Shown: in pieces, positions 43,089-52,100 of the stretch
Layout of the letters: the number at the start of each line of letters is the position of its first letter
How positions within the stretch are numbered: the first letter of the stretch is position 1
DNA from: UBA5336 sp039815055
GTDB taxonomy: Bacteria > Pseudomonadota > Alphaproteobacteria > Caulobacterales > Hyphomonadaceae
Direction: 5' to 3'
Length of the DNA stretch: 64,000 nucleotides
Assembly: GCA_039815055.1 (NCBI GenBank)
Contig: JBCCAA010000007.1
Span: 5,539 to 69,538 of the forward strand
Notes under the pieces: model-generated
What the model was told of the DNA's origin: nothing
The model's database searches: none
What the model saw: only the letters and a program-made list of their open reading frames with translations
Position numbers and translations under genes: made by a program

Positions 43089-44876
43089 ATGCCTATTGAT
43101 CAGTTTCAGGCGATTCCCGAGAAACTTGAGTTCGTCTTTTCAAACAGTTGGATGTCTCCGGCAGATGTTCAACGCGATTTCCAATGGAGCGAGATCCAAG
43201 TTGGGGATTTGCTGGCCGATCTGATCGCCCATTATCACAGGATCAACGCGCCGCGCCAGAATGACCCCGCCGCCGATATGGGTGACGACTACTTCATGGG
43301 CGTCCTGATTGTCCACGGCGAGGCCCAGCGCTTCAGGGTGTTTGACGGGCTGCAACGGCTGACCACACTGACCATCCTGATCTGCATTCTGCGCGATCTC
43401 ATCAAGGATGATCTGCTGTCTGCGCGGCTGAACGCCTGCGTGGTTGACCGAAAGGGCGCACCGCGTCTCGCCCTTTCGGGCCAGCCCTATCTTCAAACCC
43501 AGATCCAACCGCCGGGACGCGCCCTGAATCTGGCGCCCGGTGTGGCGACCGGACAGCGCGCCAGCCTCCGCGCCGCCCAGAAACTGTTGCGCGACGGCCT
43601 GTCAGGATACAAGCAACCCTTCCTTGAGGGGCTGGCCAGTGTCGTGCTTGACCATGTGGTGCTGCTTCAGCTTCGCGTGCAGTCGGAAGCGGTCGCCAAT
43701 ATCATTTTCAAGACGCTGAACATGCGCGGGCTAAAGCTGGAAGAAGCCGATCTCATCAAATCTCGCCTCGCAGAGTTTGCCAGTACGGACGCGGAAGCAG
43801 CAGACCTGCTCGCCCGGTGGCAGACCATCCGACAGGCGCTCAATTCAAAGAGCCAGTTGCGCACCGATGGCGAACCGGAAGACTCCGCCCATTTCGACCG
43901 ATATCGCGGCTTCCAGGGCTTTGTCCTGGCGCTGGAAATGATGGAACGCATGGACCCGCCCTGGCGCCAACGCAGACCATCTCCCGCTTCCCGCGTAGAT
44001 GCCTATGTCGACTGGCTGAAGGAGCGCTACACCAACGCATCGGGCTTGACCGGCTATTTCGCCTTCCTAAAACGCTGCGCCGACAATTGGAACCTTCTCA
44101 ACCAGCCGGGCCTTGGCGGTATCACTTCTCCATTTCATCCCTTATTGCCCATCCGAGCCGTGCGGTGGACGGAATGGAAGCCGCTGGTCCTTCGGATCAT
44201 GGGTCTTTCCGTCACCATGAAAACCGCCGGGCCCGCCTGGCGCGATGGCCTGTTCGACCAGATCCACCGCGCAGCGATTGCCATGCAGTTAGCGGATTTC
44301 AACGCCGACAAACGTGCGCTGGTGTTCGCGAAAGCCTTGCGGGAGTTGCGCGATGTTGATGCACCGCCGACAAAACTCCACGCACTCGATATGCATCCGG
44401 CAGATGTAAAACGCATACACGACACCCTGACCGCGCCATTCACCGACCATACGATCCGCCGTTCGCTGGTGCTATGGACCGAATACATCATGGCTGGGGA
44501 TGAGCGGCGCTACATGCACCGCGTCTCAGTCGAACATGTGCTTCCGGTGTCGACGACCCCGCCACAGGACTGGTTGGACGCCTTTCCAGATTGGCAACAA
44601 CGCCGCGCCTTGGTGCATCTGCTCGGCAATCTGGCCATTATCCCCCAGGACCTTAACCCCGAGTTGGGCGATGCCGGGTTCACGGAGAAGCTGGCCCATA
44701 TCAGCGCCCATTCCGGCGATCTGAGTGGGTTTCAGCTGTTAAGCTGGGTACGTGGGCAAGAAGAATGGACGCCAGCTGAGATCGAGGCACGCACGAAAGC
44801 ACTCGCCACCAGAATTTGGGATGAACTCGCCATCTCACCGCAAGGCTATGACACCTATTCTGAAGACCGGGATTAG
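43089..44876 (+). CDS. GmrSD-like DUF262/DUF1524 protein (putative HNH nuclease of type IV restriction type)
   Basis: 595 aa from the ATG at 43089; upstream codons in frame overlap recF. The N-terminal DUF262 domain (about 1-200) carries the hallmark DGLQRLTT starting at Asp86, which in GmrS-like domains acts in nucleotide hydrolysis. The C-terminal DUF1524 domain has an HNH-type core: His483 in VEHVLPVS, then HLLGNLAIIPQDLN and GDAGFTEKL. The known single-chain relatives cut glucosylated or otherwise modified phage DNA; the target here is unknown. It lies on the opposite strand between dnaN and recF, is divergent from recF, and overlaps the end of dnaN by four bases. Codon usage looks native, suggesting old residence. 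Confidence 0.88.
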   Translation: MPIDQFQAIPEKLEFVFSNSWMSPADVQRDFQWSEIQVGDLLADLIAHYHRINAPRQNDPAADMGDDYFMGVLIVHGEAQRFRVFDGLQRLTTLTILICILRDLIKDDLLSARLNACVVDRKGAPRLALSGQPYLQTQIQPPGRALNLAPGVATGQRASLRAAQKLLRDGLSGYKQPFLEGLASVVLDHVVLLQLRVQSEAVANIIFKTLNMRGLKLEEADLIKSRLAEFASTDAEAADLLARWQTIRQALNSKSQLRTDGEPEDSAHFDRYRGFQGFVLALEMMERMDPPWRQRRPSPASRVDAYVDWLKERYTNASGLTGYFAFLKRCADNWNLLNQPGLGGITSPFHPLLPIRAVRWTEWKPLVLRIMGLSVTMKTAGPAWRDGLFDQIHRAAIAMQLADFNADKRALVFAKALRELRDVDAPPTKLHALDMHPADVKRIHDTLTAPFTDHTIRRSLVLWTEYIMAGDERRYMHRVSVEHVLPVSTTPPQDWLDAFPDWQQRRALVHLLGNLAIIPQDLNPELGDAGFTEKLAHISAHSGDLSGFQLLSWVRGQEEWTPAEIEARTKALATRIWDELAISPQGYDTYSEDRD

Positions 44877-45994
44877 ACCCGCAGCGGCATCAGCACGTAT
44901 TTCGCGTTCGGGTCACCGGGGTCAAGCACGAGAGCCGGGCTGGCCGGATCGTTGAACATGAACTCGGCCTCATCGGCCTCAATCTGGGCGGCAATGTCCA
45001 GCAGGTAGCGGGCGTTGAACCCGATCTCCATAGCGCCGGAACTGTATTCCGCTTCCAGCTCTTCATGGCCCTGGCCGGTTTCCGCGTGGTTGACCGCCAA
45101 TGTCAGCTTATCGTCATCCAGCGACATTTTTACCGACCGAGAACGCTCCGCCGAGACGGTTGCAACGCGGTCCACCGCCGCCTCAAACGCCTTATTGGGA
45201 ATGGTCAGTTTCTTGTCATTACCTTGAGGAATAACCCGGGCATAGTCCGGAAAGGAGCCATCGATCAGCTTGGCCGTGAGGACCGCTTTGCCGGCGCGAA
45301 AAACAATCTTGTTATCCGACACACCCAGTTGCACCGGGTCACTGGCCGCGTCGATCAGGCGCCGCGCTTCTGTCACGGCCTTACGCGGCACAATCACGCC
45401 TTCCAGGCCATCGCCGCCTTTGGGAACAGGAATTTCAGCCAGCGCAAGACGGTGACCATCCGTCGCCACCGTGCGTAAAACGCGTCCGCCCTCTGCTCCA
45501 TCGGCGGCGTGGAGGTAGACCCCGTTCAGATAGTACCGGGTCTCTTCAGTGGAGATCGCGAATTTGGTCTTGTCGATCAGGCGTCGCAGATCTTCGGGCG
45601 CAATGTTGAACTGAACGGCGCTGTCATCGCTGCCCATCGTCTGAAAATCTGAGGCCGGTAGCGTTGGCAGCGCAAACTGGGCGCGCCCGGAGCGGATGGA
45701 CAGGCGCTGGTTTTCCGGGTCGAGTTCGAGCATCACGTCGGCGCCGTTCGGTAGCTTACGCACCACATCGAACAAGGTGCCAGCAGGCGCAGTGATCGCG
45801 CCGGGTCGCTCAATATTTGCCGGGGCACTGTCTACGGCCTCGATATCCAGATCAGTGGCCGTCAACATGAGCTGGCCATCCTCAGCCGACATCAGAACAT
45901 TAGATAGAATGGGAATGGTGTTGCGGCGCTCAACCACATTCTGGACATGGGACAGGGCGTCGAACAGGTCACCGCGTTCAATGGTCAGTTTCAT
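44873..45994 (-). CDS. dnaN: DNA polymerase III beta sliding clamp
   Basis: 373 aa from the ATG at 45994 (MKLTIERGDLFDALSHVQ), the standard N-terminus; another ATG four codons earlier (46006) is possible. Three clamp domains are recognisable; RRNTIPILSNVLMSAEDGQL, EETRYYLNGVYLH and the C-terminal YVLMPLRV are characteristic. It tethers the polymerase to DNA. It is downstream of dnaA, with a hairpin in the 182-bp gap, and convergent with the GmrSD-like gene. Confidence 0.97.
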   Translation of the reverse strand: MKLTIERGDLFDALSHVQNVVERRNTIPILSNVLMSAEDGQLMLTATDLDIEAVDSAPANIERPGAITAPAGTLFDVVRKLPNGADVMLELDPENQRLSIRSGRAQFALPTLPASDFQTMGSDDSAVQFNIAPEDLRRLIDKTKFAISTEETRYYLNGVYLHAADGAEGGRVLRTVATDGHRLALAEIPVPKGGDGLEGVIVPRKAVTEARRLIDAASDPVQLGVSDNKIVFRAGKAVLTAKLIDGSFPDYARVIPQGNDKKLTIPNKAFEAAVDRVATVSAERSRSVKMSLDDDKLTLAVNHAETGQGHEELEAEYSSGAMEIGFNARYLLDIAAQIEADEAEFMFNDPASPALVLDPGDPNAKYVLMPLRV

Positions 45995-46091
45995 GGGTCG
46001 TTTCACGCCTCACTTCAGGACAGGTCTTGCCGGATCGCCTGCGCGCCATACCGGCTGCCATTATATGTACGCCGCGTGCGGCAGATAGAAC

Positions 46092-46120
46092 GGCCCGCCC
46101 CGACAGATTCGGAGCGGGCC
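46092..46120 (-). terminator. 12-bp hairpin between dnaA and dnaN
   Basis: On the minus strand GGCCCGCTCCGA, loop ATCTG, TCGGGGCGGGCC forms a stem of 12 pairs including one G-T. It is about 57 bases after the dnaA stop and about 98 bases before dnaN. The following bases (GTTCTATC) are only weakly T-rich, so it may be an attenuator or mRNA end that lets dnaN have its own promoter. Confidence 0.6.
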
Positions 46121-46176
46121 ACTACACTTCGTCAATTCGTGGAAAAAGCAAGCCTCAATGCGGGCCTTCCCACAGC

Positions 46177-47634
46177 CTATTCATCCTGCAGCTGGTGAAT
46201 GCGCTGGCGCAGCTGTTCCAGATGCAGTGCCGTTTCGGGGCGCTCCACCAGATACTTGTTGGTGCGCTGGATCGCGTAAATCACGCTGGTATGGTCGCGT
46301 TTGCCAAACTGGCTGGCAATCACGGGGTAGGATTTGTCGGTCATCTCGCGGCAAAGATACATGGACAGGTGACGCGGATAGACCAGTGTCTGGTACTTTC
46401 GCGGTCCTTCCAACTCTGCCTTGGTAACCCCAAACACGTCGGCTGCGGCCCGCTTGATCAGATTGATCGTCGGTGCCCGGCGGGCTCCGGCCTGGCGGTC
46501 GAGCACGCGCATGAGGATATCGACACTGGGCTTCTGCTTGCCGAGATTTGTCTCGGTGTAGAGGCTCAGCACCGCACCGCACAGCTCGCGGCCCGGCCCG
46601 TGTACCCGCTGGCAAATCAGTTCAACCATCACTTCGCTAACCACGAAATTGGGCTGTTTCTCCGCCAGCGTGGCTGCTTTCTGGCGCACGATTGACTTGC
46701 GCATCTCCAGATCCGGCAGCTCGACTTCAACCGATGCTGCACCCTGAAGATGGCTGCGCAGTCGAGCCGAAAAGCCCTGCAGCTCCGCCGGGCCGGCATC
46801 TGCCGTCATGATCACCAGAGCGCCGGCTGCCAAGGCTGTGCGCAGGTTGTCACAGAACTCCTGGTCGGTGCCGGGATTGTCGGCAATCACCTGGAGGTCA
46901 TCGACCAGAATGACGTCGGCGCTGGCCATACGTGCCTTCAGCTCGCGCGTGTCACGGGACATGGCGCCTGACACATAATCTGCGCGGAAGGCTTGCGCGG
47001 TGGTGTAGAGCACTTCCCGATTATCACCGATGGCCAGAATGGCGTTCTGAATGGCCGACAGGATATGGGTCTTGCCAAGGCCCTGCAGGCCGTAAAGCAG
47101 GATCAGCCGCGACGGGACATCGGTCTCGTCAACGATTGCACGGGCAAGACTGGCCGCAGCCGCGTTAGAAGCCCCTTCGATCAGGGTTGCAAAGGTCTGA
47201 CCTGCTCGCTCCCCGCCAATTGAGCTGTCACGGTCGTCTGCGCCGACGGCCGCCTCAATCGCGCGTTCGGCGGCGATACCTGCCCATGGATCGCCATCGA
47301 GCAGACCCTCAAACTCGTCGCGGTGCCGATCCCAGCTGATCAGTCGAACCGGGCGTTTCTTCGGGTCGTGCTTTTTCCAGATCCGCTGGATCGTACGCTT
47401 GTGGTCGTCACCCACGCGGGCAAAGGTTAGGGGCGAGCGCGCCGCCAGAACAATATCACCCTTCCACTCCGCGATGAATCGCAGCTCAATAATGTAACGT
47501 TCATAGTCCCATGGAGAGATGACCTTCTTCAGCTCATCCAGGGTTTGTTGCCAAATCAGAGGCGCACCAGTGTGCACCACGGCAGCGCGGCCGTGAGAGG
47601 TCGTTTTTGAGTCATAGTTTTCAGACGTTCCCAT
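46177..47634 (-). CDS. dnaA: Chromosomal replication initiator DnaA
   Basis: 485 aa from the ATG at 47634, preferred because GGGGG lies seven bases upstream; in-frame ATGs also exist at 47661 and 47688. Domain I is N-terminal (WQQTLDELKKVISPWDYERY). The AAA+ domain has Walker A GLQGLGKTHILSAI (variant of GGVGLGKTH), Walker B VILVDDLQVI and sensor I region LVIMTADAGP. Domain IV ends the protein with the box-binding signature PVIASQFGKRDHTSVIYAIQ. It opens the origin and also acts as a transcription factor in Caulobacter relatives. Confidence 0.96.
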   Translation of the reverse strand: MGTSENYDSKTTSHGRAAVVHTGAPLIWQQTLDELKKVISPWDYERYIIELRFIAEWKGDIVLAARSPLTFARVGDDHKRTIQRIWKKHDPKKRPVRLISWDRHRDEFEGLLDGDPWAGIAAERAIEAAVGADDRDSSIGGERAGQTFATLIEGASNAAAASLARAIVDETDVPSRLILLYGLQGLGKTHILSAIQNAILAIGDNREVLYTTAQAFRADYVSGAMSRDTRELKARMASADVILVDDLQVIADNPGTDQEFCDNLRTALAAGALVIMTADAGPAELQGFSARLRSHLQGAASVEVELPDLEMRKSIVRQKAATLAEKQPNFVVSEVMVELICQRVHGPGRELCGAVLSLYTETNLGKQKPSVDILMRVLDRQAGARRAPTINLIKRAAADVFGVTKAELEGPRKYQTLVYPRHLSMYLCREMTDKSYPVIASQFGKRDHTSVIYAIQRTNKYLVERPETALHLEQLRQRIHQLQDE

Positions 47635-48112
47635 CAGGACGCCCCCTTTTTTCTTGCTCATGTTTTTGTTTAATATACCCCAAGACATCGAAAAACTGTC
47701 CTTTCACCACCGAGGGATGATGTTTGTTTTTTCTGCAGTGAACGGAACAAATTCGTCGATGGCCCGAAGCTATCGAAGGGCCTCCTGACGAGCAATAACA
47801 AAAACCAGCCGAACGCCGTTTAACTCTGTTGACATAAATTTTCCCCAGTCCCTGAGATTTTTAACGCTTATTATTCAGCAACTTGCAGGCTGTAAAAAAA
47901 ATTGGTCTTGGTTAACCGAAGTTAAGTTCTGTATATGTTCTTGTCAAGCGAAGTTCAGCTTCTGGACTGTGGAAACACGCTCTTTTTTTACCAGAGTTTG
48001 CGTGTTTTTCGATTGACTCGCGCTTGCTGCATATGTCGCTCGTCGATGGTCTGCGAAAATGAAAACCTTTCGTGACAACGATACAAATCGCAGTCGGTAT
48101 TGTGTTCGCATA
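47635..48112. promoter_or_regulatory. dnaA upstream region (long AT-rich leader; no certain origin)
   Basis: About 480 bp without a gene between dnaA and the rpsT terminator. It is clearly more AT-rich than its surroundings, with runs such as TGTAAAAAAAATT near 47891. Seen: a symmetric TTAA-N6-TTAA element at 47912-47925 (CtrA sites use N7), a GACTC (GANTC methylation-type) site at 48015-48019 with a second GAGTC inside dnaA at 47609-47613, and one DnaA-box-like TGTGGAAAC near 47970. DnaA boxes are not clustered, so I do not call oriC. The dnaA promoter must lie here. Confidence 0.5.
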
Positions 48113-48152
48113 CGGACAAAAAACAAACCCGCCAGACGGTGTCGGGCGGGTT
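48113..48152 (-). terminator. Intrinsic terminator of rpsT
   Basis: On the minus strand the stem AACCCGCC / GGCGGGTT encloses a ten-base-plus loop (stem at 48126-48152) and is followed by TTGTTTTTTGT, a proper U-tract. It is about 30 bases after the rpsT stop codon. Confidence 0.88.
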
Positions 48153-48183
48153 CAAATTTGATCAATTTTGGAACGCCCTGCGA

Positions 48184-48447
48184 TCAGCCGAGCGCTTTGA
48201 TGCGAGCTGACAGGCGAGAGATTTTCCGTGCCGATGTATTCTTGTGGATCACACCTTTACCAGCCGCCCGCATGATTTCAGGCTGGGCCGCTTTAAGCGC
48301 CTCGCTAGCCGCACTCTTGTCGCCCGAGGCAATCGCCTCTTCCACACGGCGGATATAGGTGCGCATGCGTGAACGACGCGCCATATTCACTTCCGTGCGC
48401 GTGGCAATCTTGCGCACCATTTTCTTGGCTGACTTTGTATTTGCCAT
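48184..48447 (-). CDS. rpsT: 30S ribosomal protein S20
   Basis: 87 aa. The sequence MANTKSAKKMVRKIATRTE and the C-terminal GVIHKNTSARKISRLSARI are typical of S20, which binds 16S rRNA. Start ATG at 48447 with GGAGA five bases upstream; the preceding TTG codon is not needed. Adjacent to dnaA, as in other Caulobacterales-type genomes, and terminated by its own hairpin. Confidence 0.97.
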   Translation of the reverse strand: MANTKSAKKMVRKIATRTEVNMARRSRMRTYIRRVEEAIASGDKSAASEALKAAQPEIMRAAGKGVIHKNTSARKISRLSARIKALG

Positions 48448-48525
48448 CAATGTCTCCTGGATGCCCGTCGGGCAAGAGCGTGGTGGGTACAGAAACTGCG
48501 CGAACGCGTCAAGCCGGTTTGAACC

Positions 48526-49305
48526 CTATTTATGCTTGAAGTGCGGCGACCGCTTTTCCACGAACGCTTCCATGCCTTCCGACTGGTCTTCGGTGGCAAA
48601 CAAGGAGTGAAACATCCGACGCTCAAAGCGCACGCCCTGGCTGAGCGGCGTTTCATAAGCCGCATTGATCATCTCTTTGGTCATCATCGCGGTGACAGCC
48701 GGCATGGACGCGATTTTACGCGCAACGGACTTTGCTTCGTCCAGCAAGTCAGCAGTCGGAACCACCCGAGAGGCGATGCCGCACCGCTCGGCCTCCTCGG
48801 CCTCCATCATCCGGCCTGTCAGACACATTTCCATGGCTTTTGCCTTGCCGGCAAACCGCGTCAGACGTTGTGTGCCGCCAGCACCAGGGGAGACACCGAT
48901 TGTGATTTCAGGCTGACCGAACTTGGCATTTGAACCCGCCAGGATGAAATCGCACATCATGGCGAGTTCCATACCTCCGCCCAGCGCATAGCCGTTCACC
49001 GCAGCAACCATTGGCGTGCGCATGCGGGCAGCGCGCTCCCAGTTGGCGGTGATGAAGTCCTCATAATAGGTCTCAGGAAACCCGCGGCCCTGCATTTCCT
49101 TGATATCGGCGCCAGCGGCAAAGGCCTTCTCCGAGCCAGTGATTACGACGCAGCGGATCTTCCGGTCGACATCCAGTTCATCCAAAACCGTGGTTAGCTC
49201 ATCCATGAGTTCATTGTTGAACGCATTCATGGCTTCGGGGCGCGAAAGGGTGACGACGGCGACGCCGTCTTCTCCGCGTTCGACTTTCAAAGTGTTGTAG
49301 CTCAT
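48526..49305 (-). CDS. Enoyl-CoA hydratase (crotonase family)
   Basis: 259 aa. It hydrates trans-2-enoyl-CoA in fatty-acid or related degradation. Oxyanion-hole and CoA residues are AFAAGADIKEM and NGYALGGGMELAMMCD; both catalytic glutamates are present (GGGMELA and GQPEITIGVSPGAGGTQR). The C-terminal trimerisation helix follows. Substrate chain length not predictable. It is upstream of rpsT by about 80 bp. Confidence 0.94.
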   Translation of the reverse strand: MSYNTLKVERGEDGVAVVTLSRPEAMNAFNNELMDELTTVLDELDVDRKIRCVVITGSEKAFAAGADIKEMQGRGFPETYYEDFITANWERAARMRTPMVAAVNGYALGGGMELAMMCDFILAGSNAKFGQPEITIGVSPGAGGTQRLTRFAGKAKAMEMCLTGRMMEAEEAERCGIASRVVPTADLLDEAKSVARKIASMPAVTAMMTKEMINAAYETPLSQGVRFERRMFHSLFATEDQSEGMEAFVEKRSPHFKHK

Positions 49306-49546
49306 CTGGGGACGTCCTGATTAAAGGCTGGAGCAAAATGACGATCACGGGACCGAGATATCGGCACAAAACGCGTAAGCAATCCTGAATCTAGCCGGGC
49401 GGCGATTCTGATGTTGCTGCAAGTGTCCCTAAGCTCACTGGCGAAAGTGTCAATTTTTATGCGGGAACTCGAAACAATTCCGCAGGCCCCGTTAACGGCA
49501 AATCGAGACTGTTCTGTCACAACGGGCCTTCCTCGAGGAGCCTAGA

Positions 49547-51628
49547 ATGTCTTTCAAAATCAGCCGTCTACTAGATTCGTCTGTTCTCAAGCGCAGCGCC
49601 AGCGTTGGCCGAGACGAGCGCGGGAACATCGCGATGATGACGGGTCTGTGCATTATTCCGCTGGTCCTGGTCATCGGCTTCGCACTCGATTTCCGCCGCT
49701 CCGCCAACAACAAGGCTGCAGCACAAACGGCCCTCGATGCGGCTGTTCTGGCCGGCGGTAAGGAGTTTGCCACCAATACCGACCCCGACGAGACTGTGCG
49801 TCTGGCTGCTGCAAAAGCGCTGGCGGAAAATGTGTTTGATCGGAACATGACGCTTTATGGCGGCAATCCGAACGCCGTGGATCCGTCGTTCTACAAGGAC
49901 TCCTCAGGGGAATTCATCGGCACGTTCGTTGCGGAAACGCCTTTGTTCTTTGGCGGGTTCCTCGACCGAGAGGAAATTGAAAACCAGGTAGAGTCCGCAG
50001 CTGCCGTGGGCGGAGGTCGCGCCGTTGAAGTCGTCCTTGTCCTGGACAACTCCAACTCCATGTTCACCGGAACGCGCATGGAAGACATGCGCTCGGCGGC
50101 AAAGGGGTTTGTCGAGACAGTCTATGACGGCGCCTCAACGCCAGAAGACGTGCGCGTGGCAATCGTGCCCTATGCCGGAACACTCAACATCAATTCCGAA
50201 ACACCCGGCACCTGGAATCCGGCAACCTCACCCAGCGTGACCATGACCGCACACCCAACCGCGGCCGGCTCGCGAACCAATCCGGCCACGCCGATGTCTG
50301 GCCGCAACAATTATGTCAGTCATCCAACCAGCATGGGGTCACTTTCGCAGACGGCGCTCGACTCCCTTTTCGCTCCGGTTGGCTGGCGCGGTTGTATTGA
50401 AGCTGGAAACAATGAACGCAGTACCACGTCGATGGGCACTGTGCCCACCAGCGGTCGACTAACTGACGCTCCGCCGAGTCCAATGCGCTGGCCAGCGAAC
50501 CTGCTTCATTCTGAGCTGCGAAACCAAATCTACGTGGACACTTCACCGCCACCTCCGCCGCCCCCGCCAAGTCCACCTCCACCACCACCTCCTCCTCCGC
50601 CGCCGCCGGGACCACCACCACCTCCGCCTCCTCCACCGCCACCACCCGGGCCGCCACCACCACCGCCGCCTCCTCCCCCTCCTCCGCCGCCATCGATTCC
50701 CGGGCCATCGGGTTCACTGGAGTTACCGTGGGATATGCATGGGCCTGAAGGCGAAGAGTGGTTCGCCCATCCAAAAGTGGAGAAGGCACAGAGCCCATAT
50801 CATATGGGTCATGAAGAGCGCTGCACCCAAGATCACATCCAGGCCGGTTGGGCAGGAGCATACAACTCCTACAACCCGACCACCGAGCAATGCACAGATA
50901 ACGCCAGTGTCTGGCCGGGTGGGACGCTGTTTGCCTGCGTCTCTGATCCCAATGAATTCGCTTACTGGAACGCAGGAAATGCTGCTTGCCCATGGCTTGC
51001 CACGTCGGATTTCCTGCCATGGGACACGCCGAGCCAACCCGCCATCGGGCCGAATGAAACCTGCCCAACGGCTATGCTTGGCCTGTCATCGGATCCCGCT
51101 CAGATCTTCACCAAACTCGATCACATGTATCCGGTCAGCGATGGCGGGACGAAGGTCGATGTAGGATTAATGTGGGGCCTACGCGCGATTTCCGACCGCG
51201 ACCAGTGGGCAACCTTCTGGGGCGTGCCCCTGGCTGACAAGCCCGCGCCGTTCGGTGACTTTGATACCCGCAAGGTGATGATCGTTCTCACAGATGGGCG
51301 CAACGAATACCCTTTCCACGCCGAAGGCTATTATGGCTGTGACGAGACTTCGACCCGGCGAAATGCACCACATTGCCGCCAGTCTGCGGACCTCGGCACC
51401 CTGGACCGAACATCGCTGGACAATCTGACCCTGGATGCCTGCGAGCAGATACGCACGACCTATGATGTTGAGCTTTACACGATTGCCGTGGATGTCACGG
51501 ACACAACGGCATTGGGCGTGTTGCAAAACTGCGCTGGCGACAGCACGCGGTTCTTTGACGTTTCATCGTCTGATCTGGACTCTGTGTTTGAAAGCCTGGC
51601 CGCAGAAAGCCTGCGCCTGACGCGCTAG
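49547..51628 (+). CDS. TadG-like pilus-assembly protein with von Willebrand factor A domain and polyproline insert
   Basis: 693 aa. The N-terminus has a TadE/TadG-type membrane anchor (GNIAMMTGLCIIPLVLVIGF) followed by NNKAAAQTALDAAVLAGGKE. A vWA domain begins with a metal-binding DxSxS motif (Asp167 in LVLDNSNSM). The vWA region is interrupted by a long insert containing a polyproline tract (residues 334-382) and several cysteines, before the second half (RKVMIVLTDGRNEYPFHAEG) and a C-terminal strand-helix. It probably faces the periplasm. GAGGAG is six bases before the ATG. No other tad/cpa genes are near. It ends overlapping the convergent gene at 51625. Confidence 0.85.
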   Translation: MSFKISRLLDSSVLKRSASVGRDERGNIAMMTGLCIIPLVLVIGFALDFRRSANNKAAAQTALDAAVLAGGKEFATNTDPDETVRLAAAKALAENVFDRNMTLYGGNPNAVDPSFYKDSSGEFIGTFVAETPLFFGGFLDREEIENQVESAAAVGGGRAVEVVLVLDNSNSMFTGTRMEDMRSAAKGFVETVYDGASTPEDVRVAIVPYAGTLNINSETPGTWNPATSPSVTMTAHPTAAGSRTNPATPMSGRNNYVSHPTSMGSLSQTALDSLFAPVGWRGCIEAGNNERSTTSMGTVPTSGRLTDAPPSPMRWPANLLHSELRNQIYVDTSPPPPPPPPSPPPPPPPPPPPPGPPPPPPPPPPPPGPPPPPPPPPPPPPPSIPGPSGSLELPWDMHGPEGEEWFAHPKVEKAQSPYHMGHEERCTQDHIQAGWAGAYNSYNPTTEQCTDNASVWPGGTLFACVSDPNEFAYWNAGNAACPWLATSDFLPWDTPSQPAIGPNETCPTAMLGLSSDPAQIFTKLDHMYPVSDGGTKVDVGLMWGLRAISDRDQWATFWGVPLADKPAPFGDFDTRKVMIVLTDGRNEYPFHAEGYYGCDETSTRRNAPHCRQSADLGTLDRTSLDNLTLDACEQIRTTYDVELYTIAVDVTDTTALGVLQNCAGDSTRFFDVSSSDLDSVFESLAAESLRLTR
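50546..50692 (+). repeat. Polyproline-encoding tract (49 codons)
   Basis: Blocks of 8, 12, 12 and 14 prolines separated by Ser, Gly and Gly. Codons are mixed CCA, CCG, CCT and CCC, so it is not a simple nucleotide repeat, which indicates selection at the protein level. Polyproline runs this long stall ribosomes and need EF-P. It lies inside the vWA protein, between its two halves. Confidence 0.95.
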
Positions 51629-51960
51629 ATTTTCGGCGCTTCGCCCTTTTCGCGGCCGAAGACCAGACGCATCAACCAGTTGGGCGCGAACCGCTCAACC
51701 GACGGGTGCCGTTCAAGGATGCCTTCCATCCATCGCCGACCCCAGATCGAATTGCGACCGAGCAACACAACGCCGACGATCCCGATCGGCAAACCAATCG
51801 GCAGAAACGGCGTCACGAAGGCGATCGGGATCGCGATGATTATGAGCAGCAAGCCCAGCAGCGCAAAGCACTGGCGCACCACCGTTCCAATGCTCTGACC
51901 CACCACGGCAATAGGCGGAGGCGATTGACGTGGCGGCATTGGGTCTTCGGTGTCGGGCAT
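51625..51960 (-). CDS. Small membrane protein, unknown function
   Basis: 111 aa from the ATG at 51960; the frame is open to 52041. A Pro-rich N-terminus (MPPRQSPPPIAV) precedes two hydrophobic segments (CFALLGLLLIIIAIPIAFVT and LPIGLPIGIVGVVLLG) and a basic cytoplasmic tail (RRWMEGILERHPSVERF). The Pro-Gly between the helices recalls small PGPGW-type membrane proteins, but the match is weak. Its stop overlaps the 3' end of the TadG-like gene by four bases. Confidence 0.65.
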   Translation of the reverse strand: MPDTEDPMPPRQSPPPIAVVGQSIGTVVRQCFALLGLLLIIIAIPIAFVTPFLPIGLPIGIVGVVLLGRNSIWGRRWMEGILERHPSVERFAPNWLMRLVFGREKGEAPKI

Positions 51961-52100
51961 ATGTCCTGATATGGGTAACTCCACGGTCTTCGCCAGCTTC
52001 AATGCGAACATGCAATGGGCTTCTGGCAAGATTTTGACCATCTTGTTACACGAAAACCATAAACAATCGGCTCACGGGAGGCCGAGGAGGACACATCATC

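Noticed and set aside
47912..47925. CtrA binding site upstream of dnaA
   Set aside because: The half-sites are spaced by six bases, not seven, so it does not fit the consensus; noted only as a symmetric element.
47635..48112. Replication origin (oriC) next to dnaA
   Set aside because: AT-rich and well placed, but I could not find a cluster of DnaA boxes; one weak box is not enough.
50546..50692. Tandem DNA repeat or sequencing artefact in the polyproline tract
   Set aside because: Codons CCA, CCG, CCT and CCC are mixed irregularly and the frame stays open on both sides, so it is a real coding feature.
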